64,000 bases of DNA from Nocardia sp. NRRL S-836 (GCF_001279525.1 NZ_LGDY01000116.1:83269-147268); one strand, 5' to 3'; counted from the first letter of the stretch, positions 8,985 to 19,269 are shown. The notes: generated by a model not told the origin, from the letters alone. Made by a program: numbers and translations.

Positions 8985-9130
8985 AACCGTGACGAACGCC
9001 ACGAATAAGTTACTCCGAGCAACGTAACGGCAAACCCCGGCACCTTTACATCCGTATCCCCTGACGTGCCCCTGATGACGACGCACCCCCGGCGTCGTGT
9101 TCCCCGACGTGTTATCCGAGGTGTTCTGAC
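8985..9130. other. Intergenic, promoter region of the acyltransferase gene
   Basis: This 146-base gap is less GC-rich near 9000-9030 (GAATAAGTTACTCC and ACGTAACGG) than the flanking genes and probably holds the promoter for the downstream acyltransferase. I see no strong hairpin and no open reading frame with coding bias. Confidence 0.3.
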
Positions 9131-10306
9131 TTGAAGTCGTTGACGCACGCCGACTACCTGGCGTTGCGCCGCTTTCCCGCGCTGGACGGCCTGCGCGCCC
9201 TGGCCGCCGTGCTGGTCGTGTTCTTCCACTACGGCGGCCCCGACTGGTTGCAGGGCTGGGCCGGCGTCCAGATGTTCTTCGTGCTCAGCGGTTTCCTCAT
9301 CACCACGCTGATGCTGCGCGAGGAACGCAGAACAGGCCGGATCTCGCTCAAGGAGTTCTACCTGCGCCGGGCGTTCCGGATCATGCCTGTGTACCTGGTG
9401 GTGCTGCTCGTGGCCGCCGTCAGCTCGGCGTTCTACGGCACGTTCACGAGCAACGGGATCGGCCCGTCGCTCAAGTACTTCCTCACCTTCACCAACGAGT
9501 TCGCCGGCACCAGCCCGTACGGCCAGTCGTGGTCGCTGGGCATCGAGCAGAAGTTCTACCTGGTCTGGCCGTTGGTGGCGATCGCGCTGGGCACGGTCGT
9601 GCTCCGGCGCAGGGCCGGTGCCGCGCTGCTGGGCATGCTGCTCGCGCTCGTGGCCGTCAACTTCACGGTGGGGCACAGCAACCCCGGCTGGCCGCTGCAC
9701 TACTTCTCGATCCTGACCGGTGTGCTGCTCGCCGTCGCACTGCACAGCCCGATCGGGTTCGCCGTGCTGCGACCGCTGACCAACCGCGTGGCGCAGCTGG
9801 TCGTCGCGGCCGGGTTCGCCGGTGTCCACCTGAGCGTGAAGCCGATCGCCGCGTTCCTCGACGGGTTCAACGGCATTCCCGGTCACGTGCTGGTGATCCC
9901 GGTCTACGCGGTGGCGACCGCGGTCCTGCTCACCGCGCTGGTCGCGCCGGGACCGGTCACGAGCTTCCTGTCCACGAAGCCGATGCAGTTCGTGGGCAAG
10001 CGGTCGTACTCGCTCTACCTCGTGCAGACGGTCGCGGCGACGGTCATCTGGTTCTTCTGGCCCGCGCTGACCGGTCTCGGGCAGTCCGCGGCGGTCACGG
10101 CGCTGGGCCTCGCGCTGGCGAGCGTCCTGTACCGGGCGGTCGAGATCCCGATGATCGGTCTCGGCCGCCGGGTGATCGCCCGCCAGCGCGTCGGCGACGC
10201 CACCGTGCCCGCCCAGCAGGGACCTCAGCAGGGCGCGCCGCAGGCCCCCGCACCGCAGTCGGCGGAGTCTTCGCGGCTCGCGGCCATCGGGCAGGCCCAG
10301 CCGTAG
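9131..10306 (+). CDS. Acyltransferase 3 family membrane protein (OafA/YrhL type)
   Basis: A 391-residue integral membrane acyltransferase with about ten hydrophobic segments. It shows the family opening RFPALDGLRALAAVLVVFFHYG (DGLRA with the catalytic His in FFHYG), GVQMFFVLSGFLIT, and LRRAFRIMPVYLV. These proteins O-acylate sugars, lipids or cell-wall polymers at the cytoplasmic membrane; the acceptor is unknown. The start is a TTG at 9131, the only start that keeps the full N-terminal helix. The C-terminal ~40 residues are Gln/Pro/Ala-rich and cytoplasmic-like. Its 3' end overlaps the convergent LVIVD gene by 82 bases. Confidence 0.88.
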   Translation: MKSLTHADYLALRRFPALDGLRALAAVLVVFFHYGGPDWLQGWAGVQMFFVLSGFLITTLMLREERRTGRISLKEFYLRRAFRIMPVYLVVLLVAAVSSAFYGTFTSNGIGPSLKYFLTFTNEFAGTSPYGQSWSLGIEQKFYLVWPLVAIALGTVVLRRRAGAALLGMLLALVAVNFTVGHSNPGWPLHYFSILTGVLLAVALHSPIGFAVLRPLTNRVAQLVVAAGFAGVHLSVKPIAAFLDGFNGIPGHVLVIPVYAVATAVLLTALVAPGPVTSFLSTKPMQFVGKRSYSLYLVQTVAATVIWFFWPALTGLGQSAAVTALGLALASVLYRAVEIPMIGLGRRVIARQRVGDATVPAQQGPQQGAPQAPAPQSAESSRLAAIGQAQP

Positions 10307-11760
10307 AACGGGTTCGGGGCGAGCGGCACGGGTTCCCGGTCGCTCTCCCTGGCCAGCTCCCTCGCGTGGTGCTCGGTGAGCGTCACGTTCGTCCCGCTCG
10401 CCTGCGCGTCGTAGGCGCCCTGCTCCAGCTGAAGGATCTCGACGCCGCGCGAGAGGTCCGCGACGAACACGCTGCCGCGGTGCCAGTACGGCGCCCACGA
10501 CGTCGCGGTGTCCGGCCGCCAGTAGCCGACCTGGATGGGCTTGGCCGGGTTGGAGATGTCCAGGAACCTGGTGCCCTGGTTGTACCAGGAGTACGCCACG
10601 ATCCGCTGCCGCACGTCGAAGTAGTGCGCGGAGCACGTGACGTCACCGGGGATCGTGCCCTCCTGGTCGTCCGGGCTCCAGATGCCGACGGTCTTCATCT
10701 CCTTGGGCTGCTCGCCCCAGCCCTCACCGCCGTACGTTCCCTGCAACGAGGAGATGACGAACCGGCCCTCGGTCTTGCAGGTGGGCGAACCGAACGCCTC
10801 CTCGGTGTGCAGCAGCAGCGAGCCGGGCGGGTGCTCGCGCGTGGGCCGCGGCCCGTCGCCGAGCGTGCGGCCGACCGGGCGGAACGAGTTGTGCGTGAAC
10901 GAGGTCGGCATGTCGGCCTTCGGCACGGCACCGCCCGCGTACGGGACCGGGTCCCACGCCGTCGCCTCGCGGTACCCGCCGCTCACCGGGTCGCGGTGCC
11001 GGCCCCTCGTCCAGTAGCCGCGGGTGCCGTCGTCGCCGGCCACCCACGCGATGCCCTGCGCGTCGACCTGGACGTCGTGGGTGATCTTCCCCTCGCCCGC
11101 TTTGCCGCGGACGTCGACCGAGACCGGCAGCTCCTTGGGGTTGCGCGGGTCGCGGATGTCGGTGACGAAGATCCGGCCGGTCTTCGCGTCCGACCGGTCG
11201 AGCCCCGCCGTCCACAGGAACTCGCAGTCGTTGACGCAGGTGGACGTGTGACCGGTGTTCTGCCGGTGGAAGCTGAGGACCTTGAGGTCGGCCGGGTCCA
11301 CAGCGGACACGATGTAGTTGCCGGTCGGCCGGTCACCCGGCAGGGCGCGCCCGAACGAGTTCACCTCCCGCGCCAGGAACGCGAGCTTGCGCACCGGGTC
11401 GACGTTGATGTCCTCGTTCTCCCAGAAGCGCTTCGCCGGGTCGTCGCCCGGCAGCGCCAGCTCCTCCCTGGTCAGGTGGTCCAGCAGCTTCGGCTGGTCG
11501 AGGTCGGTGACGTCGAACGTCTTCAGCCCGGTCTCCATGCTGACGAACGCGACGTCGCGCGGTCCGTACCGGGCGAACGCGATCGAGATGGCACGTTCGG
11601 TGCCGGGCAGGGATGCCTTCAGGCGGACGTTCTTCGCCGCCGCCTGCAACCGGGGTTTGTCCACCTTCGGGGTGTGCGGCTCGGCTTCCGCCGCCGATGC
11701 CAGGCCCGCCGTGGTGAAGGCCAGCAGGGTCGCCGCCGTGATCGTGGCTAAAACCTTCAT
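10225..11760 (-). CDS. Secreted LVIVD-repeat protein
   Basis: The first ~23 residues (MKVLATITAATLLAFTTAGLASA) are a Sec signal peptide with an ASA-A cleavage site and no lipobox. The 511-residue protein carries LVIVD-type propeller strands (GLKTFDVTDLDQPKLLDHL, RIFVTDIRDPRNPKELPV, RFLDISNPAKPIQVGYW), a fold found in bacterial surface proteins of unknown role. Paired cysteines (CVNDC near 177-181) suggest disulfides. The tail DCGAGACGAPC is Cys-rich. It is transcribed toward the acyltransferase gene and overlaps its end. A functional link between them is not shown. Confidence 0.82.
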   Translation of the reverse strand: MKVLATITAATLLAFTTAGLASAAEAEPHTPKVDKPRLQAAAKNVRLKASLPGTERAISIAFARYGPRDVAFVSMETGLKTFDVTDLDQPKLLDHLTREELALPGDDPAKRFWENEDINVDPVRKLAFLAREVNSFGRALPGDRPTGNYIVSAVDPADLKVLSFHRQNTGHTSTCVNDCEFLWTAGLDRSDAKTGRIFVTDIRDPRNPKELPVSVDVRGKAGEGKITHDVQVDAQGIAWVAGDDGTRGYWTRGRHRDPVSGGYREATAWDPVPYAGGAVPKADMPTSFTHNSFRPVGRTLGDGPRPTREHPPGSLLLHTEEAFGSPTCKTEGRFVISSLQGTYGGEGWGEQPKEMKTVGIWSPDDQEGTIPGDVTCSAHYFDVRQRIVAYSWYNQGTRFLDISNPAKPIQVGYWRPDTATSWAPYWHRGSVFVADLSRGVEILQLEQGAYDAQASGTNVTLTEHHARELARESDREPVPLAPNPFYGWACPMAASREDSADCGAGACGAPC

Positions 11761-11823
11761 GCGTCCGACCCTGGCAGCGCGCCGGTTCAGCCGGTCAGGT
11801 CCGAACGTCTATCGTTCTGCTCC

Positions 11824-12015
11824 GTGCAGGCGACTGTGTCCACGTTTAACAGTGACGGTTCCGCTGTCGTGCTGCGCGATGACGGCGTCCTGCTCGACGT
11901 GAGTGCCGCGGCGGTGACCGCGGGTGGCTGGCGGATGCTGCGTCCTGGCCAGCGGGTGACCCTCGAACGTAGTGCCGACGGCGTTGTGACCGCCGTGCTA
12001 CCGGCTGTTCTGTGA
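11824..12015 (+). CDS. Small conserved actinobacterial protein, OB-fold/cold-shock-like
   Basis: A 63-residue protein starting with GTG at 11824. VSTFNSDGSAVVLRDDGVLLDVSA, then LRPGQRVTLERSADGVVTAVLP, is the strand-turn pattern of short OB-fold or cold-shock-like domains, and similar small proteins occur upstream of ppk in actinomycetes. The RNA-binding aromatic motifs of true CspA are missing, so nucleic acid binding is only a guess. It ends 59 bases before ppk on the same strand and may be co-transcribed. Confidence 0.65.
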   Translation: MQATVSTFNSDGSAVVLRDDGVLLDVSAAAVTAGGWRMLRPGQRVTLERSADGVVTAVLPAVL

Positions 12016-12074
12016 CGAGGAGTTCACCGGCCGGACGTTCTCGCCAGGGGCGCACGCGGCGATAGTGCGGAACA

Positions 12075-14366
12075 ATGCGGGGCGTGAGCACGGAGAACAC
12101 TGACGGCAAGCCGACACCTCCCCGACGCCGGTCTCCGCGGGCCAAGGCGGAGACCCCGCCCGCCGAGACCCCGCGCAGGCAGCCGCGTGCGGCGACCAGG
12201 CGGGCGTCCAACCCGCCGCGGCGCAAGACCCAGCCGACGCAGCCGGTGGCCACGCCGGTGCGCGGTGTGCCCTCCGCCCCACCCGCGGTGACGTCGAGCG
12301 CGCTGCCGACCGATCTGCCGGACGACCGCTACTTCAACCGGGAACTGTCCTGGTTGGACTTCAACTCGCGGGTGCTCGCGCTGGCCGAGGACTCCTCGCA
12401 GCCGCTGCTGGAGCGCGCGAAGTTCCTCGCGATCTTCGCCTCGAACCTCGACGAGTTCTACATGGTCAGGGTCGCCGGGCTGAAGCGCCGTGCGGAGACC
12501 GGTCTCACGGTGCGCAGCGCGGACGGGCTCACGCCGCTCGAACAGCTCGTGGCGATCTCCAAGCGCTCGCAGGAACTCGTGGAGCAGCACGCCCGCACGT
12601 TCCTCGAACACATCCGGCCCGGTCTGGAAGAGCACCGGATCAGCATCGTGACGTGGGGCGACCTCACCGACTACGACCGGCTGCGGCTCTCCAACTACTT
12701 CAGCGAACAGGTCTTCCCGGTGCTCACGCCGCTGGCCGTCGACCCCGCGCACCCGTTCCCGTACATCTCCGGGCTGTCGCTGAACCTCGCGGTGACCGTG
12801 CGCGACCCCGAGGGCGGCGGCGAGCGGTTCGCCCGCGTGAAGGTGCCGGACAACGTGCCGCGGCTGGTCAGGGTCGAGGCGGACCGGTCCTCGTCGTCGG
12901 CGACGTTCCTGCCGCTGGAGGAGCTGATCGCGGCGCACCTGGGCGAGCTGTTCGCCGGCATGCAGGTCATCGAGTGCCACGCGTTCCGGGTGACCCGCAA
13001 CGCCGACCTGGAGGTCGAGGAGGACCGCGACGAGGACCTGTTGCAGGCGCTCGAACGCGAGCTCGCCCGCCGCCGCTTCGGTCCGCCGGTGCGCCTCGAG
13101 GTGGCCGACGACATGACCGAGCACATGCTCGAACTGTTGCTGCGGGAGATGGAGGTCGACCCGCACGACGTCGTGACCGTGCCTGGATTGCTCGATTTGT
13201 CGTGCCTGTGGCAGCTCTACGGCATCGACCGCAAGACGTTGAAGGACCCGGCGTTCGTGCCGGCGACGCACCCGGCGTTCGGGGAGCGCGAGACGCCCAA
13301 GAGCGTGTTCGCGACGCTGCGCGAGGGTGACGTGCTCGTGCACCACCCGTACGACTCGTTCTCCACGTCCGTGCAGCGCTTCATCGAGCAGGCCGCGGCC
13401 GACCCGCACGTGCTCGCCATCAAGCAGACGCTGTACCGCACCTCCGGCGACTCGCCCATCGTGGACGCGCTGATCGACGCGGCGGAGGCGGGCAAGCAGG
13501 TCGTGGCGCTCGTGGAGATCAAGGCGCGCTTCGACGAGCAGGCGAACATCAAGTGGGCGCGCACGCTGGAGAAGGCGGGCGTGCACGTGGTCTACGGCCT
13601 GGTGGGCCTGAAGACGCACTGCAAGACCTCGCTGGTGGTGCGCCAGGAGGGGTCGACGATCCGCCGCTACTGCCACATCGGCACCGGCAACTACAACCCG
13701 AAGACCGCGCGGTTGTACGAGGACGTCGGCATCCTCACCGCCGAGCCGACGATCGGCGCGGACCTCACCGACCTGTTCAACGTCCTGACGGGCTACGCGC
13801 GCCAGGACGAGTACCGCTCGCTGCTGGTCGCCCCCTACGGCGTGCGCAAGGGCATCGTGGAGCGGATCAACCGGGAGATCGAGCACGCGCAGGCAGGGCG
13901 GCCCTCCGGTGTGCGCATCAAGGTGAACTCGCTCGTGGACGAGCAGGTCATCGACGCGCTGTACCGCGCGTCGCAGGCCGGTGTGCCGGTCGACGTGGTG
14001 GTGCGCGGCATCTGCGGGCTGAAGCCCGGCATCAAGGGACTGTCCGACAACATCAACGTGCGCTCGATCCTCGGCCGGTTCCTGGAGCACTCGCGGGTCT
14101 TCCAGTTCGTCGGCTGCGACGAGTTCTGGATCGGCAGCGCGGACATGATGCACCGCAACCTGGACCGCCGCGTCGAGGTCGCCGTGCGCGTCACGGACCC
14201 GCGGCTGACCGCGCAGCTGCTGGACATGTTCGTCTCCGCGCTCGACCCGCACACGCGCTGCTGGGTCCTGCGCAGCGACGGTGAATGGGAACCGTCGCCC
14301 TCGGACGGCACGTCCGTGCGCGACCACCAGATGGAACTGCTGCACAGGCACGGAGCTCTTGGGTGA
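12075..14366 (+). CDS. ppk1: Polyphosphate kinase 1
   Basis: Reversibly polymerises the gamma phosphate of ATP into polyphosphate. The 763-residue enzyme has a basic, Pro-rich N-terminal extension (about 75 residues) before the family start [21 protein letters not shown]. The two phospholipase D-like active-site motifs are intact: [17 protein letters not shown] with catalytic His534, and [14 protein letters not shown] with His693. The start could be ATG 12075 or GTG 12084; neither has a strong ribosome-binding site. The stop overlaps the mutT1 start (GTGA), an arrangement conserved in mycobacteria. Confidence 0.96.
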   Translation: MRGVSTENTDGKPTPPRRRSPRAKAETPPAETPRRQPRAATRRASNPPRRKTQPTQPVATPVRGVPSAPPAVTSSALPTDLPDDRYFNRELSWLDFNSRVLALAEDSSQPLLERAKFLAIFASNLDEFYMVRVAGLKRRAETGLTVRSADGLTPLEQLVAISKRSQELVEQHARTFLEHIRPGLEEHRISIVTWGDLTDYDRLRLSNYFSEQVFPVLTPLAVDPAHPFPYISGLSLNLAVTVRDPEGGGERFARVKVPDNVPRLVRVEADRSSSSATFLPLEELIAAHLGELFAGMQVIECHAFRVTRNADLEVEEDRDEDLLQALERELARRRFGPPVRLEVADDMTEHMLELLLREMEVDPHDVVTVPGLLDLSCLWQLYGIDRKTLKDPAFVPATHPAFGERETPKSVFATLREGDVLVHHPYDSFSTSVQRFIEQAAADPHVLAIKQTLYRTSGDSPIVDALIDAAEAGKQVVALVEIKARFDEQANIKWARTLEKAGVHVVYGLVGLKTHCKTSLVVRQEGSTIRRYCHIGTGNYNPKTARLYEDVGILTAEPTIGADLTDLFNVLTGYARQDEYRSLLVAPYGVRKGIVERINREIEHAQAGRPSGVRIKVNSLVDEQVIDALYRASQAGVPVDVVVRGICGLKPGIKGLSDNINVRSILGRFLEHSRVFQFVGCDEFWIGSADMMHRNLDRRVEVAVRVTDPRLTAQLLDMFVSALDPHTRCWVLRSDGEWEPSPSDGTSVRDHQMELLHRHGALG

Positions 14367-15283
14367 TCAAAGCAGCTGGAGCGGTGCTCTGGCGGGCCGC
14401 CGACGGTGACGTCGAGGTCGCGCTGGTGCACCGCCGCCGTTATGACGACTGGTCGTTGCCCAAGGGAAAGCTCGACCGCGGGGAAACGATTCCGCAATGC
14501 GCCGTGCGGGAGATCGCCGAGGAGACCGGGTACGCGTGCGTGCTCGGCCGGCATTTGCGGCAGGTTTCCTACGACGTGCGGGGTGTGCCGAAAACCGTCG
14601 ACTACTACGCGGCCGAGGCGGTGTCGGGTTCTTTCGCCGTGAACGACGAGGTCGACGAGCTGCGGTGGCTGCGGGTCGACGAGGCGTCCGCGTTGCTGAC
14701 CTATCCCCCGGACCGGGCCGTGCTGGCCGAGTTCGCGCGGCTGCCCGCGGACCTGTCGCTGGTGCTGCTGGTGCGGCACGCGAAGGCGGGCAAGCGGTCC
14801 GAGTGGGAGGGCGACGACGACCTCAGGCCGCTCTCAGACGCCGGCTGGCGGCAGGCCACGGCCCTGCGGACGTTGCTGCCGCTGTGGGCGCCCACGCGCG
14901 TGTACACGGCCCCTCGGGTGCGGTGCGCGGACACCGTGCGGGGTGTGGCCGAGGACCTGGCCGTGGAGGTGGAAGAGGAGCCGCGGCTGTCCGAGGAGGG
15001 CTACTGGCCCGACCCCGAGGCGGGTCTCGTGCGGCTGCTGGAGATCGCGGCCGACGAGGGCAGGGCCGTGGTCTCGTCGCAGGGCGGGGTGATCCCGGCG
15101 CTGGTGCAGACGCTGGCCGAGCTGGGCGGCCTGCGGCTGCGGGAGGTGCCCTGCAAGAAGGGCAGCGTGTGGGTGCTCGCCTTCACCCGCCCGTTCGGCT
15201 CCTGGTCTACTTCGGACGCGCCTTCTGGCTGGCCAACGCTGGTGTCGGCGCATTACCTGGCCTCGGCGCTGCCCCGTCCCTGA
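14363..15283 (+). CDS. mutT1: NUDIX hydrolase fused to histidine phosphatase, MutT1 type
   Basis: A 306-residue two-domain enzyme that in mycobacteria hydrolyses 8-oxo-dGTP/8-oxo-GTP and diadenosine polyphosphates. The NUDIX box is complete (GKLDRGET...REIAEETG, residues 35-56). The C-terminal half starts with the phosphatase motif LLVRHAKAG (Arg138-His139) and contains [12 protein letters not shown], where Gln replaces the second phosphatase His, as I recall for MutT1 proteins. The GTG at 14363 overlaps the ppk1 stop, so translation is coupled. Polyphosphate metabolism and nucleotide cleaning are thus co-expressed. Confidence 0.93.
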   Translation: MIKAAGAVLWRAADGDVEVALVHRRRYDDWSLPKGKLDRGETIPQCAVREIAEETGYACVLGRHLRQVSYDVRGVPKTVDYYAAEAVSGSFAVNDEVDELRWLRVDEASALLTYPPDRAVLAEFARLPADLSLVLLVRHAKAGKRSEWEGDDDLRPLSDAGWRQATALRTLLPLWAPTRVYTAPRVRCADTVRGVAEDLAVEVEEEPRLSEEGYWPDPEAGLVRLLEIAADEGRAVVSSQGGVIPALVQTLAELGGLRLREVPCKKGSVWVLAFTRPFGSWSTSDAPSGWPTLVSAHYLASALPRP

Positions 15284-15529
15284 GAAGTGCCGGACGCCGG
15301 TTTCCCGCCGTCGTCTCCTCGCCCGACGAAAGTTCGCCTGTGGCAACTGAGTGGGCCGAGGGGGCGGCGGTTTCGCTTGTGCGGTGACCCGTTCGGGAGG
15401 GCCGAGCGTTATTTGTATTGGCGCGGCGGAGATTGGCGGCGCACCTCACGCCGTGAGTTCACGGCCGCCGCACGACTGGCCAGAAGCGAGCTCGCCGCCC
15501 GCCCGCGGAGTCGTGAACGGAGAAACACG
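15284..15529. other. Intergenic region between mutT1 and the hupB terminator
   Basis: No reading frame here shows consistent coding bias. The stretch around 15405-15425 (CGTTATTTGTATTGG) is locally AT-rich, but no gene follows it on the plus strand. I see nothing else that can be supported. Confidence 0.3.
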
Positions 15530-15559
15530 AAGGCCCCGGTGTGCGCACACCGGGGCCTT
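15530..15559. terminator. Perfect 30-base palindrome, likely hupB terminator
   Basis: AAGGCCCCGGTGTG followed by CG and CACACCGGGGCCTT is a perfect 30-base palindrome. It lies 48 bases past the hupB stop and between convergent mutT1 and hupB, so it could terminate both directions. No U tract follows. Confidence 0.65.
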
Positions 15560-15607
15560 CCGCGTGTTGACCGAAGTGACGCAGCCTCCTTCGAGAGGAG
15601 GCCCGTC

Positions 15608-16282
15608 TCACTTCTTCTTGGCAGCCGTCTTGCGAGCAGCCGGCTTGGCCGCAGCCGTCGTCGACTTGGCGGCGGGCTTCGCCGCAGCCGTCGTCGCCTT
15701 CGCGGCGGGGGCCTTCTTGGCCGTCGTGGCCTTCGCAGCCGTCGTCTTCGTGGCGGCGGCCTTGGTGGCGGTCGCCTTCGCTGGCGCCTTGGCTGCGGCA
15801 GCGGGCTTCGCTGCAGCGGCCGCGGTGGTGGTGCGACGGGTCGCGGGCGCCTTGGTGGCGGCCGCGGCCGTGCGGGTGCGCGTCGAGGTCGTCGCGCGGG
15901 TCGTCGTCGCCCGAGTGGCCGGAGCCTTGGCAGCCGCGGGCTTCGCGGCGGCGGCAGCAGCAGCGGGCTTCGCGGCCGGCTTGGCCGCAACGGCCTTCGG
16001 CAGCTTCTTCGCACCGCTGATGACGTCCTTGAACGTCGAGCCGGGGCGGAACGCGGGCACGTTGGTCTTCTTGACCTTCACGGTCTCGCCGGTGCGCGGG
16101 TTGCGCGCAGTGCGAGCCGCACGGGCACGCTTCTCGAAGACGCCGAAGCCCGTGATGTTGACCTTCTCGCCCTTGTTGACGCTACGAACGATCACATCGA
16201 CGATGCCGTCAACAGCAGCACCCGCGGTCTTCTTGTCTCCGAGGCGCTCGGCGAGCGCCTCGATGAGCTGGGCCTTGTTCAC
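15608..16282 (-). CDS. hupB: HU-family nucleoid protein with Lys/Ala-rich tail
   Basis: Histone-like DNA-binding protein. Residues 1-90 are a standard HU domain ([36 protein letters not shown] with the DNA-clasping arm, [11 protein letters not shown]). Residues ~95-224 form a histone H1-like tail of PAAK, KPAA, ATRATTT and KTAAKK repeats typical of actinobacterial HupB. Start is GTG at 16282, with GGGAGG about 8 bases ahead. The tail repeats make the DNA itself repetitive (15610-15990). Adjacent to leuD, as in mycobacteria. Confidence 0.95.
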   Translation of the reverse strand: MNKAQLIEALAERLGDKKTAGAAVDGIVDVIVRSVNKGEKVNITGFGVFEKRARAARTARNPRTGETVKVKKTNVPAFRPGSTFKDVISGAKKLPKAVAAKPAAKPAAAAAAAKPAAAKAPATRATTTRATTSTRTRTAAAATKAPATRRTTTAAAAAKPAAAAKAPAKATATKAAATKTTAAKATTAKKAPAAKATTAAAKPAAKSTTAAAKPAARKTAAKKK

Positions 16283-16368
16283 TTCCAGTCCCTCCCAGGA
16301 CGCTCACGGCCCTAGCGTCGGGCCGACTAGAACGCAACGGTAAGCCCAAATCGCAAGAAATACCAATC

Positions 16369-16398
16369 GCCACGCCAAAATTTTCGTTGTGGCGTGGC
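16369..16398. repeat. Inverted repeat upstream of hupB
   Basis: GCCACGCCA and TGGCGTGGC flank an AT-rich 12-base centre (AAATTTTCGTTG); the pairing continues outward weakly (CAAT/ATTG). It lies about 85 bases upstream of the hupB start in the leuD-hupB gap. It could be an operator or an extra terminator. Confidence 0.4.
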
Positions 16399-16427
16399 TA
16401 ATTGCGCCCCTTCGAGGGACAGGAGGC

Positions 16428-16461
16428 GCCGGATTCGCCCCTCTCAAGGGGAGAATCCGGC
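16428..16461 (-). terminator. leuCD operon terminator
   Basis: GCCGGATTC-G-CCCCT pairs with AGGGG-A-GAATCCGGC around the loop CTCA, giving a 14-bp stem with one mismatch, 6 bases past the leuD stop. Confidence 0.7.
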
Positions 16462-16467
16462 CCCCTC

Positions 16468-17070
16468 TCAGACGGCTTCCACCGGATCCGTTGTGGGCAA
16501 CCAAGTCTGGCGATTGCCCTCGAATCCGCTGATCTCGGCCTCGTGGCGCAGCGTCAAAGCGATGTCGTCGAGGCCTTCCAGCAGGCGCCAGCGGGTGTAG
16601 TCGTCGATCTCGAACGGCGCCACCAAGTCCTTGGCGCGGACGGTCTTGTCGGTGAGGTCCACGGTGACCGGCGTGCCGGGTTCGGACTCCAGCAGCTTCC
16701 ACAGCAGCTCGACATCGGACTGGGCGCACTGGGCGGCGACGAGGCCCTGCTTGCCCGCGTTGCCCCGGAAGATGTCGGCGAACCGGGACGAGATGACCAC
16801 GCGGAAGCCGTAGTCCATCAACGCCCAGACGGCGTGCTCGCGGGAGGAGCCGGTGCCGAAGTCGGGTCCGGCCACGAGCACGCTGCCGGCCTTGAACGGC
16901 TCCTGGTTGAGGATGAAGTGCTCGTCACCGCGCCAGGCGGCGAACAGCCCGTCCTCGAACCCGCTGCGGGTCACGCGCTTGAGGTAGACGGCCGGGATGA
17001 TCTGGTCGGTGTCCACGTTGGACCTGCGCAGCGGCACACCGACACCGGTGTGGGTCGTGAAGGCGTCCAT
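16468..17070 (-). CDS. leuD: 3-isopropylmalate dehydratase small subunit
   Basis: Small subunit of isopropylmalate isomerase, which also isomerises citramalate in the citramalate route to isoleucine. The 200-residue protein has [19 protein letters not shown] near residues 16-34 and [23 protein letters not shown] near 68-90, the aconitase swivel-domain substrate motif. It follows leuC by 2 bases and the two must be co-translated to form the heterodimer. Confidence 0.96.
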   Translation of the reverse strand: MDAFTTHTGVGVPLRRSNVDTDQIIPAVYLKRVTRSGFEDGLFAAWRGDEHFILNQEPFKAGSVLVAGPDFGTGSSREHAVWALMDYGFRVVISSRFADIFRGNAGKQGLVAAQCAQSDVELLWKLLESEPGTPVTVDLTDKTVRAKDLVAPFEIDDYTRWRLLEGLDDIALTLRHEAEISGFEGNRQTWLPTTDPVEAV

Positions 17071-17072
17071 GG

Positions 17073-18479
17073 TCAGTTCTCCAGGTCTGCGGGGGCGGAC
17101 AGGGTGCCGCGCACGGCCGTCGCGGCGGCGACGAGCGGCGACACGAGGTGGGTCCTGCCGCCCTTGCCCTGCCTGCCCTCGAAGTTGCGGTTCGAGGTCG
17201 ACGCGCTGCGCTCACCGGGCGCGAGCTGATCCGGGTTCATGCCAAGGCACATCGAGCAGCCGGCCTGCCGCCACTCCGCGCCCGCGTCCAGGAACACCTT
17301 GTGCAGGCCCTCCTGCTCGGCCTGCTGGCGCACCCGCATCGAGCCGGGAACGACCAGCATCCGCACCCCGGAGGCGACCTGCTTGCCCTTCAACACGTCC
17401 GCGGCGGCCCGCAGGTCCTCGATGCGGCCGTTCGTGCACGAGCCGAGGAACACCGTGTCCACGCGGATGTCGCGCAACGGCATGCCGGGCTCCAGCCCCA
17501 TGTACGTCAGCGCCTTCTCGGCGGCCACGCGCTCGTTCTCGTCCGCGATGGCCTCCGGGTCGGGCACCGTCGCGCCGAGCGGCAGGCCCTGGCCGGGGTT
17601 CGTGCCCCACGTGACGAACGGGGTGAGCTCGTCCGCGTCGATGGTGACCTCGGCGTCGAACTGCGCGTCGTCGTCCGTGCGCAGCGTCCGCCAGTACTCG
17701 ACGGCCGCGTCCCAGTCCGCGCCGGACGGTGCGTGCGGCCGGCCCTTGAGGTAGTCGAACGTCGTGTCGTCCGGCGCGATCATGCCGGCGCGGGCACCCG
17801 CCTCGATCGACATGTTGCAGACGGTCATGCGCGCTTCCATCGACAGCGCCTCGATGGCGGCACCGCGGTACTCCAGGACGTAGCCTTGGCCGCCGCCGGT
17901 CCCGATCTTCGCGATGACGGCGAGGATGATGTCCTTCGCCGTGACGCCCGGCTTGGGCGCGCCGTCGACGTTGATCGCCATCGTCTTGAACGGGCGCAGG
18001 GGCAACGTCTGCGTCGCCATCACGTGCTCGACCTCGGACGTGCCGATGCCGAACGCCAGCGCGCCGAACGCACCATGGGTGGACGTGTGGCTGTCACCGC
18101 ACACCACGGTCATGCCGGGCTGCGTGAGGCCGAGCTGCGGCCCGACCACGTGCACGATGCCCTGCTCCAGGTCGCCCATCGGGTGCAGCCGCACGCCGAA
18201 CTCCGCGCAGTTGCGGCGAAGCGTCTCGACCTGCGTGCGCGACACGGGGTCCGCGATCGGCTTGTCGATGTCGACGGTCGGGACGTTGTGGTCCTCGGTG
18301 GCGATCGTGAGGTCGGGCCTGCGCAGCCTGCGCTCGGCCAGGCGCAGCCCGTCGAACGCCTGGGGGCTGGTTACTTCGTGCAGCAGGTGGAGGTCGATGT
18401 AGAGCAGGTCCGGCTCCGCACCACTGCCGTGGCGCACAACGTGTGCCTCCCACACCTTCTCCGCGAGCGTGCGGCTCAT
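17073..18479 (-). CDS. leuC: 3-isopropylmalate dehydratase large subunit
   Basis: Large, [4Fe-4S]-bearing subunit of isopropylmalate isomerase (468 residues). The cluster cysteines are in [14 protein letters not shown] and [33 protein letters not shown] near 130-150 is the aconitase signature. The ATG at 18479 ([10 protein letters not shown]) is preceded by GGGAG about 8 bases away; an in-frame ATG 15 bases upstream overlaps that site. It reads away from the IclR-type regulator, whose intergenic palindrome probably controls it. It serves leucine synthesis and, with CimA in this window, isoleucine synthesis. Confidence 0.96.
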   Translation of the reverse strand: MSRTLAEKVWEAHVVRHGSGAEPDLLYIDLHLLHEVTSPQAFDGLRLAERRLRRPDLTIATEDHNVPTVDIDKPIADPVSRTQVETLRRNCAEFGVRLHPMGDLEQGIVHVVGPQLGLTQPGMTVVCGDSHTSTHGAFGALAFGIGTSEVEHVMATQTLPLRPFKTMAINVDGAPKPGVTAKDIILAVIAKIGTGGGQGYVLEYRGAAIEALSMEARMTVCNMSIEAGARAGMIAPDDTTFDYLKGRPHAPSGADWDAAVEYWRTLRTDDDAQFDAEVTIDADELTPFVTWGTNPGQGLPLGATVPDPEAIADENERVAAEKALTYMGLEPGMPLRDIRVDTVFLGSCTNGRIEDLRAAADVLKGKQVASGVRMLVVPGSMRVRQQAEQEGLHKVFLDAGAEWRQAGCSMCLGMNPDQLAPGERSASTSNRNFEGRQGKGGRTHLVSPLVAAATAVRGTLSAPADLEN

Positions 18480-18521
18480 CGCGACATCTCCCACAGTATG
18501 GACGCGCCGACAGATCTGGAC

Positions 18522-18552
18522 TTCTCACTGTCTGGGAAGTTAGTATCGGCTT
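18522..18552. promoter_or_regulatory. Candidate operator for leuCD/IclR control and leaderless regulator promoter
   Basis: TTCTCACTGTCTGGGAA at 18522-18538 is an imperfect palindrome (TTCTCA/TGGGAA around CTGTC). It sits just upstream of a -10-like TAGTAT at 18541-18546, which is 6 bases before the GTG start of the regulator, so its mRNA may be leaderless. The palindrome lies 43 bases from leuC. IclR proteins of the LtbR group regulate leuCD from this position. Confidence 0.5.
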
Positions 18553-19254
18553 GTGGGACAGCATAGCGGGATCGGCGTGCTGGACAAGGCAGTGGCCGTG
18601 TTGAACGCCGTGGCAAAAGATCCGTGCGGGCTGGCCGAGTTGTGCAATCGCACCGGCCTTCCGCGAGCAACCGCGCACCGCCTGGCCGTGGGCCTGGAGG
18701 TGCACCGCCTGCTGCGCAGGGGTTCCGACGGCCGCTGGCGCCCCGGCGCCGCGCTGGCGGAGCTGGCGGGTGGGGCGACGGACCCGTTGCTCGACGCGGC
18801 CTCGTCGGTTCTTCCGCGGTTGCGCGACATCACCGGCGAAAGCGTGCAGCTGTACCGCCGCGACGGCATGCAACGCGTCTGCGTCTCCTCCGCGGAGCCT
18901 CCATCGGGCCTGCGCGACACGGTGCCGATCGGCGCCCGCCTCCCGATGACGGCAGGCTCCGGCGCGAAGGTCTTGGCGGCCTGGTCCGACCCCGGCACGC
19001 AACGGGCGGTCTTGGCCGACGCCGTCTACGGCGAACGCACCCTCCTGGAGGTCCGCCGCCGAGGCTGGGCGCAAAGCGTCGCGGAGAGAGAACCCGGCGT
19101 CGCCTCAGTCTCAGCCCCGGTAAGGGACTCCTCCGGCGCCGTGGTGGCAGCAGTCTCCGTCTCAGGCCCCATCGACCGCATGGGCCGCCGCCCCGGCGCC
19201 CGCTGGGCAGCAGACCTCCTGGCCGCCGCCGAGGCCCTACAAAGCCGCCTCTAA
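18553..19254 (+). CDS. IclR-family regulator of leucine genes (LtbR/NdgR-like)
   Basis: The 233-residue protein has an N-terminal winged helix (GVLDKAVAVLNAVAKDPCGLAELCNRTGLPRATAHRL split over residues 8-45) and an IclR effector domain (VQLYRRDGMQRVCVSS, MTAGSGAKVLAAW, GWAQSVAEREPGVASVSAPVRD). It is divergent from leuCD, the placement of LtbR in corynebacteria and of the mycobacterial and streptomycete homologues, which control leucine biosynthesis in response to amino acid status. The GTG start carries no ribosome-binding site but a -10-like box 6 bases away. The effector is not determinable from sequence. Confidence 0.85.
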   Translation: MGQHSGIGVLDKAVAVLNAVAKDPCGLAELCNRTGLPRATAHRLAVGLEVHRLLRRGSDGRWRPGAALAELAGGATDPLLDAASSVLPRLRDITGESVQLYRRDGMQRVCVSSAEPPSGLRDTVPIGARLPMTAGSGAKVLAAWSDPGTQRAVLADAVYGERTLLEVRRRGWAQSVAEREPGVASVSAPVRDSSGAVVAAVSVSGPIDRMGRRPGARWAADLLAAAEALQSRL

Positions 19255-19269
19255 CCCTTCTCCCGACAA

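Noticed and set aside
12024..14351. A 775-codon open frame on the minus strand opposite ppk1
   Set aside because: It is low-complexity antisense of an intact polyphosphate kinase with both catalytic His motifs.
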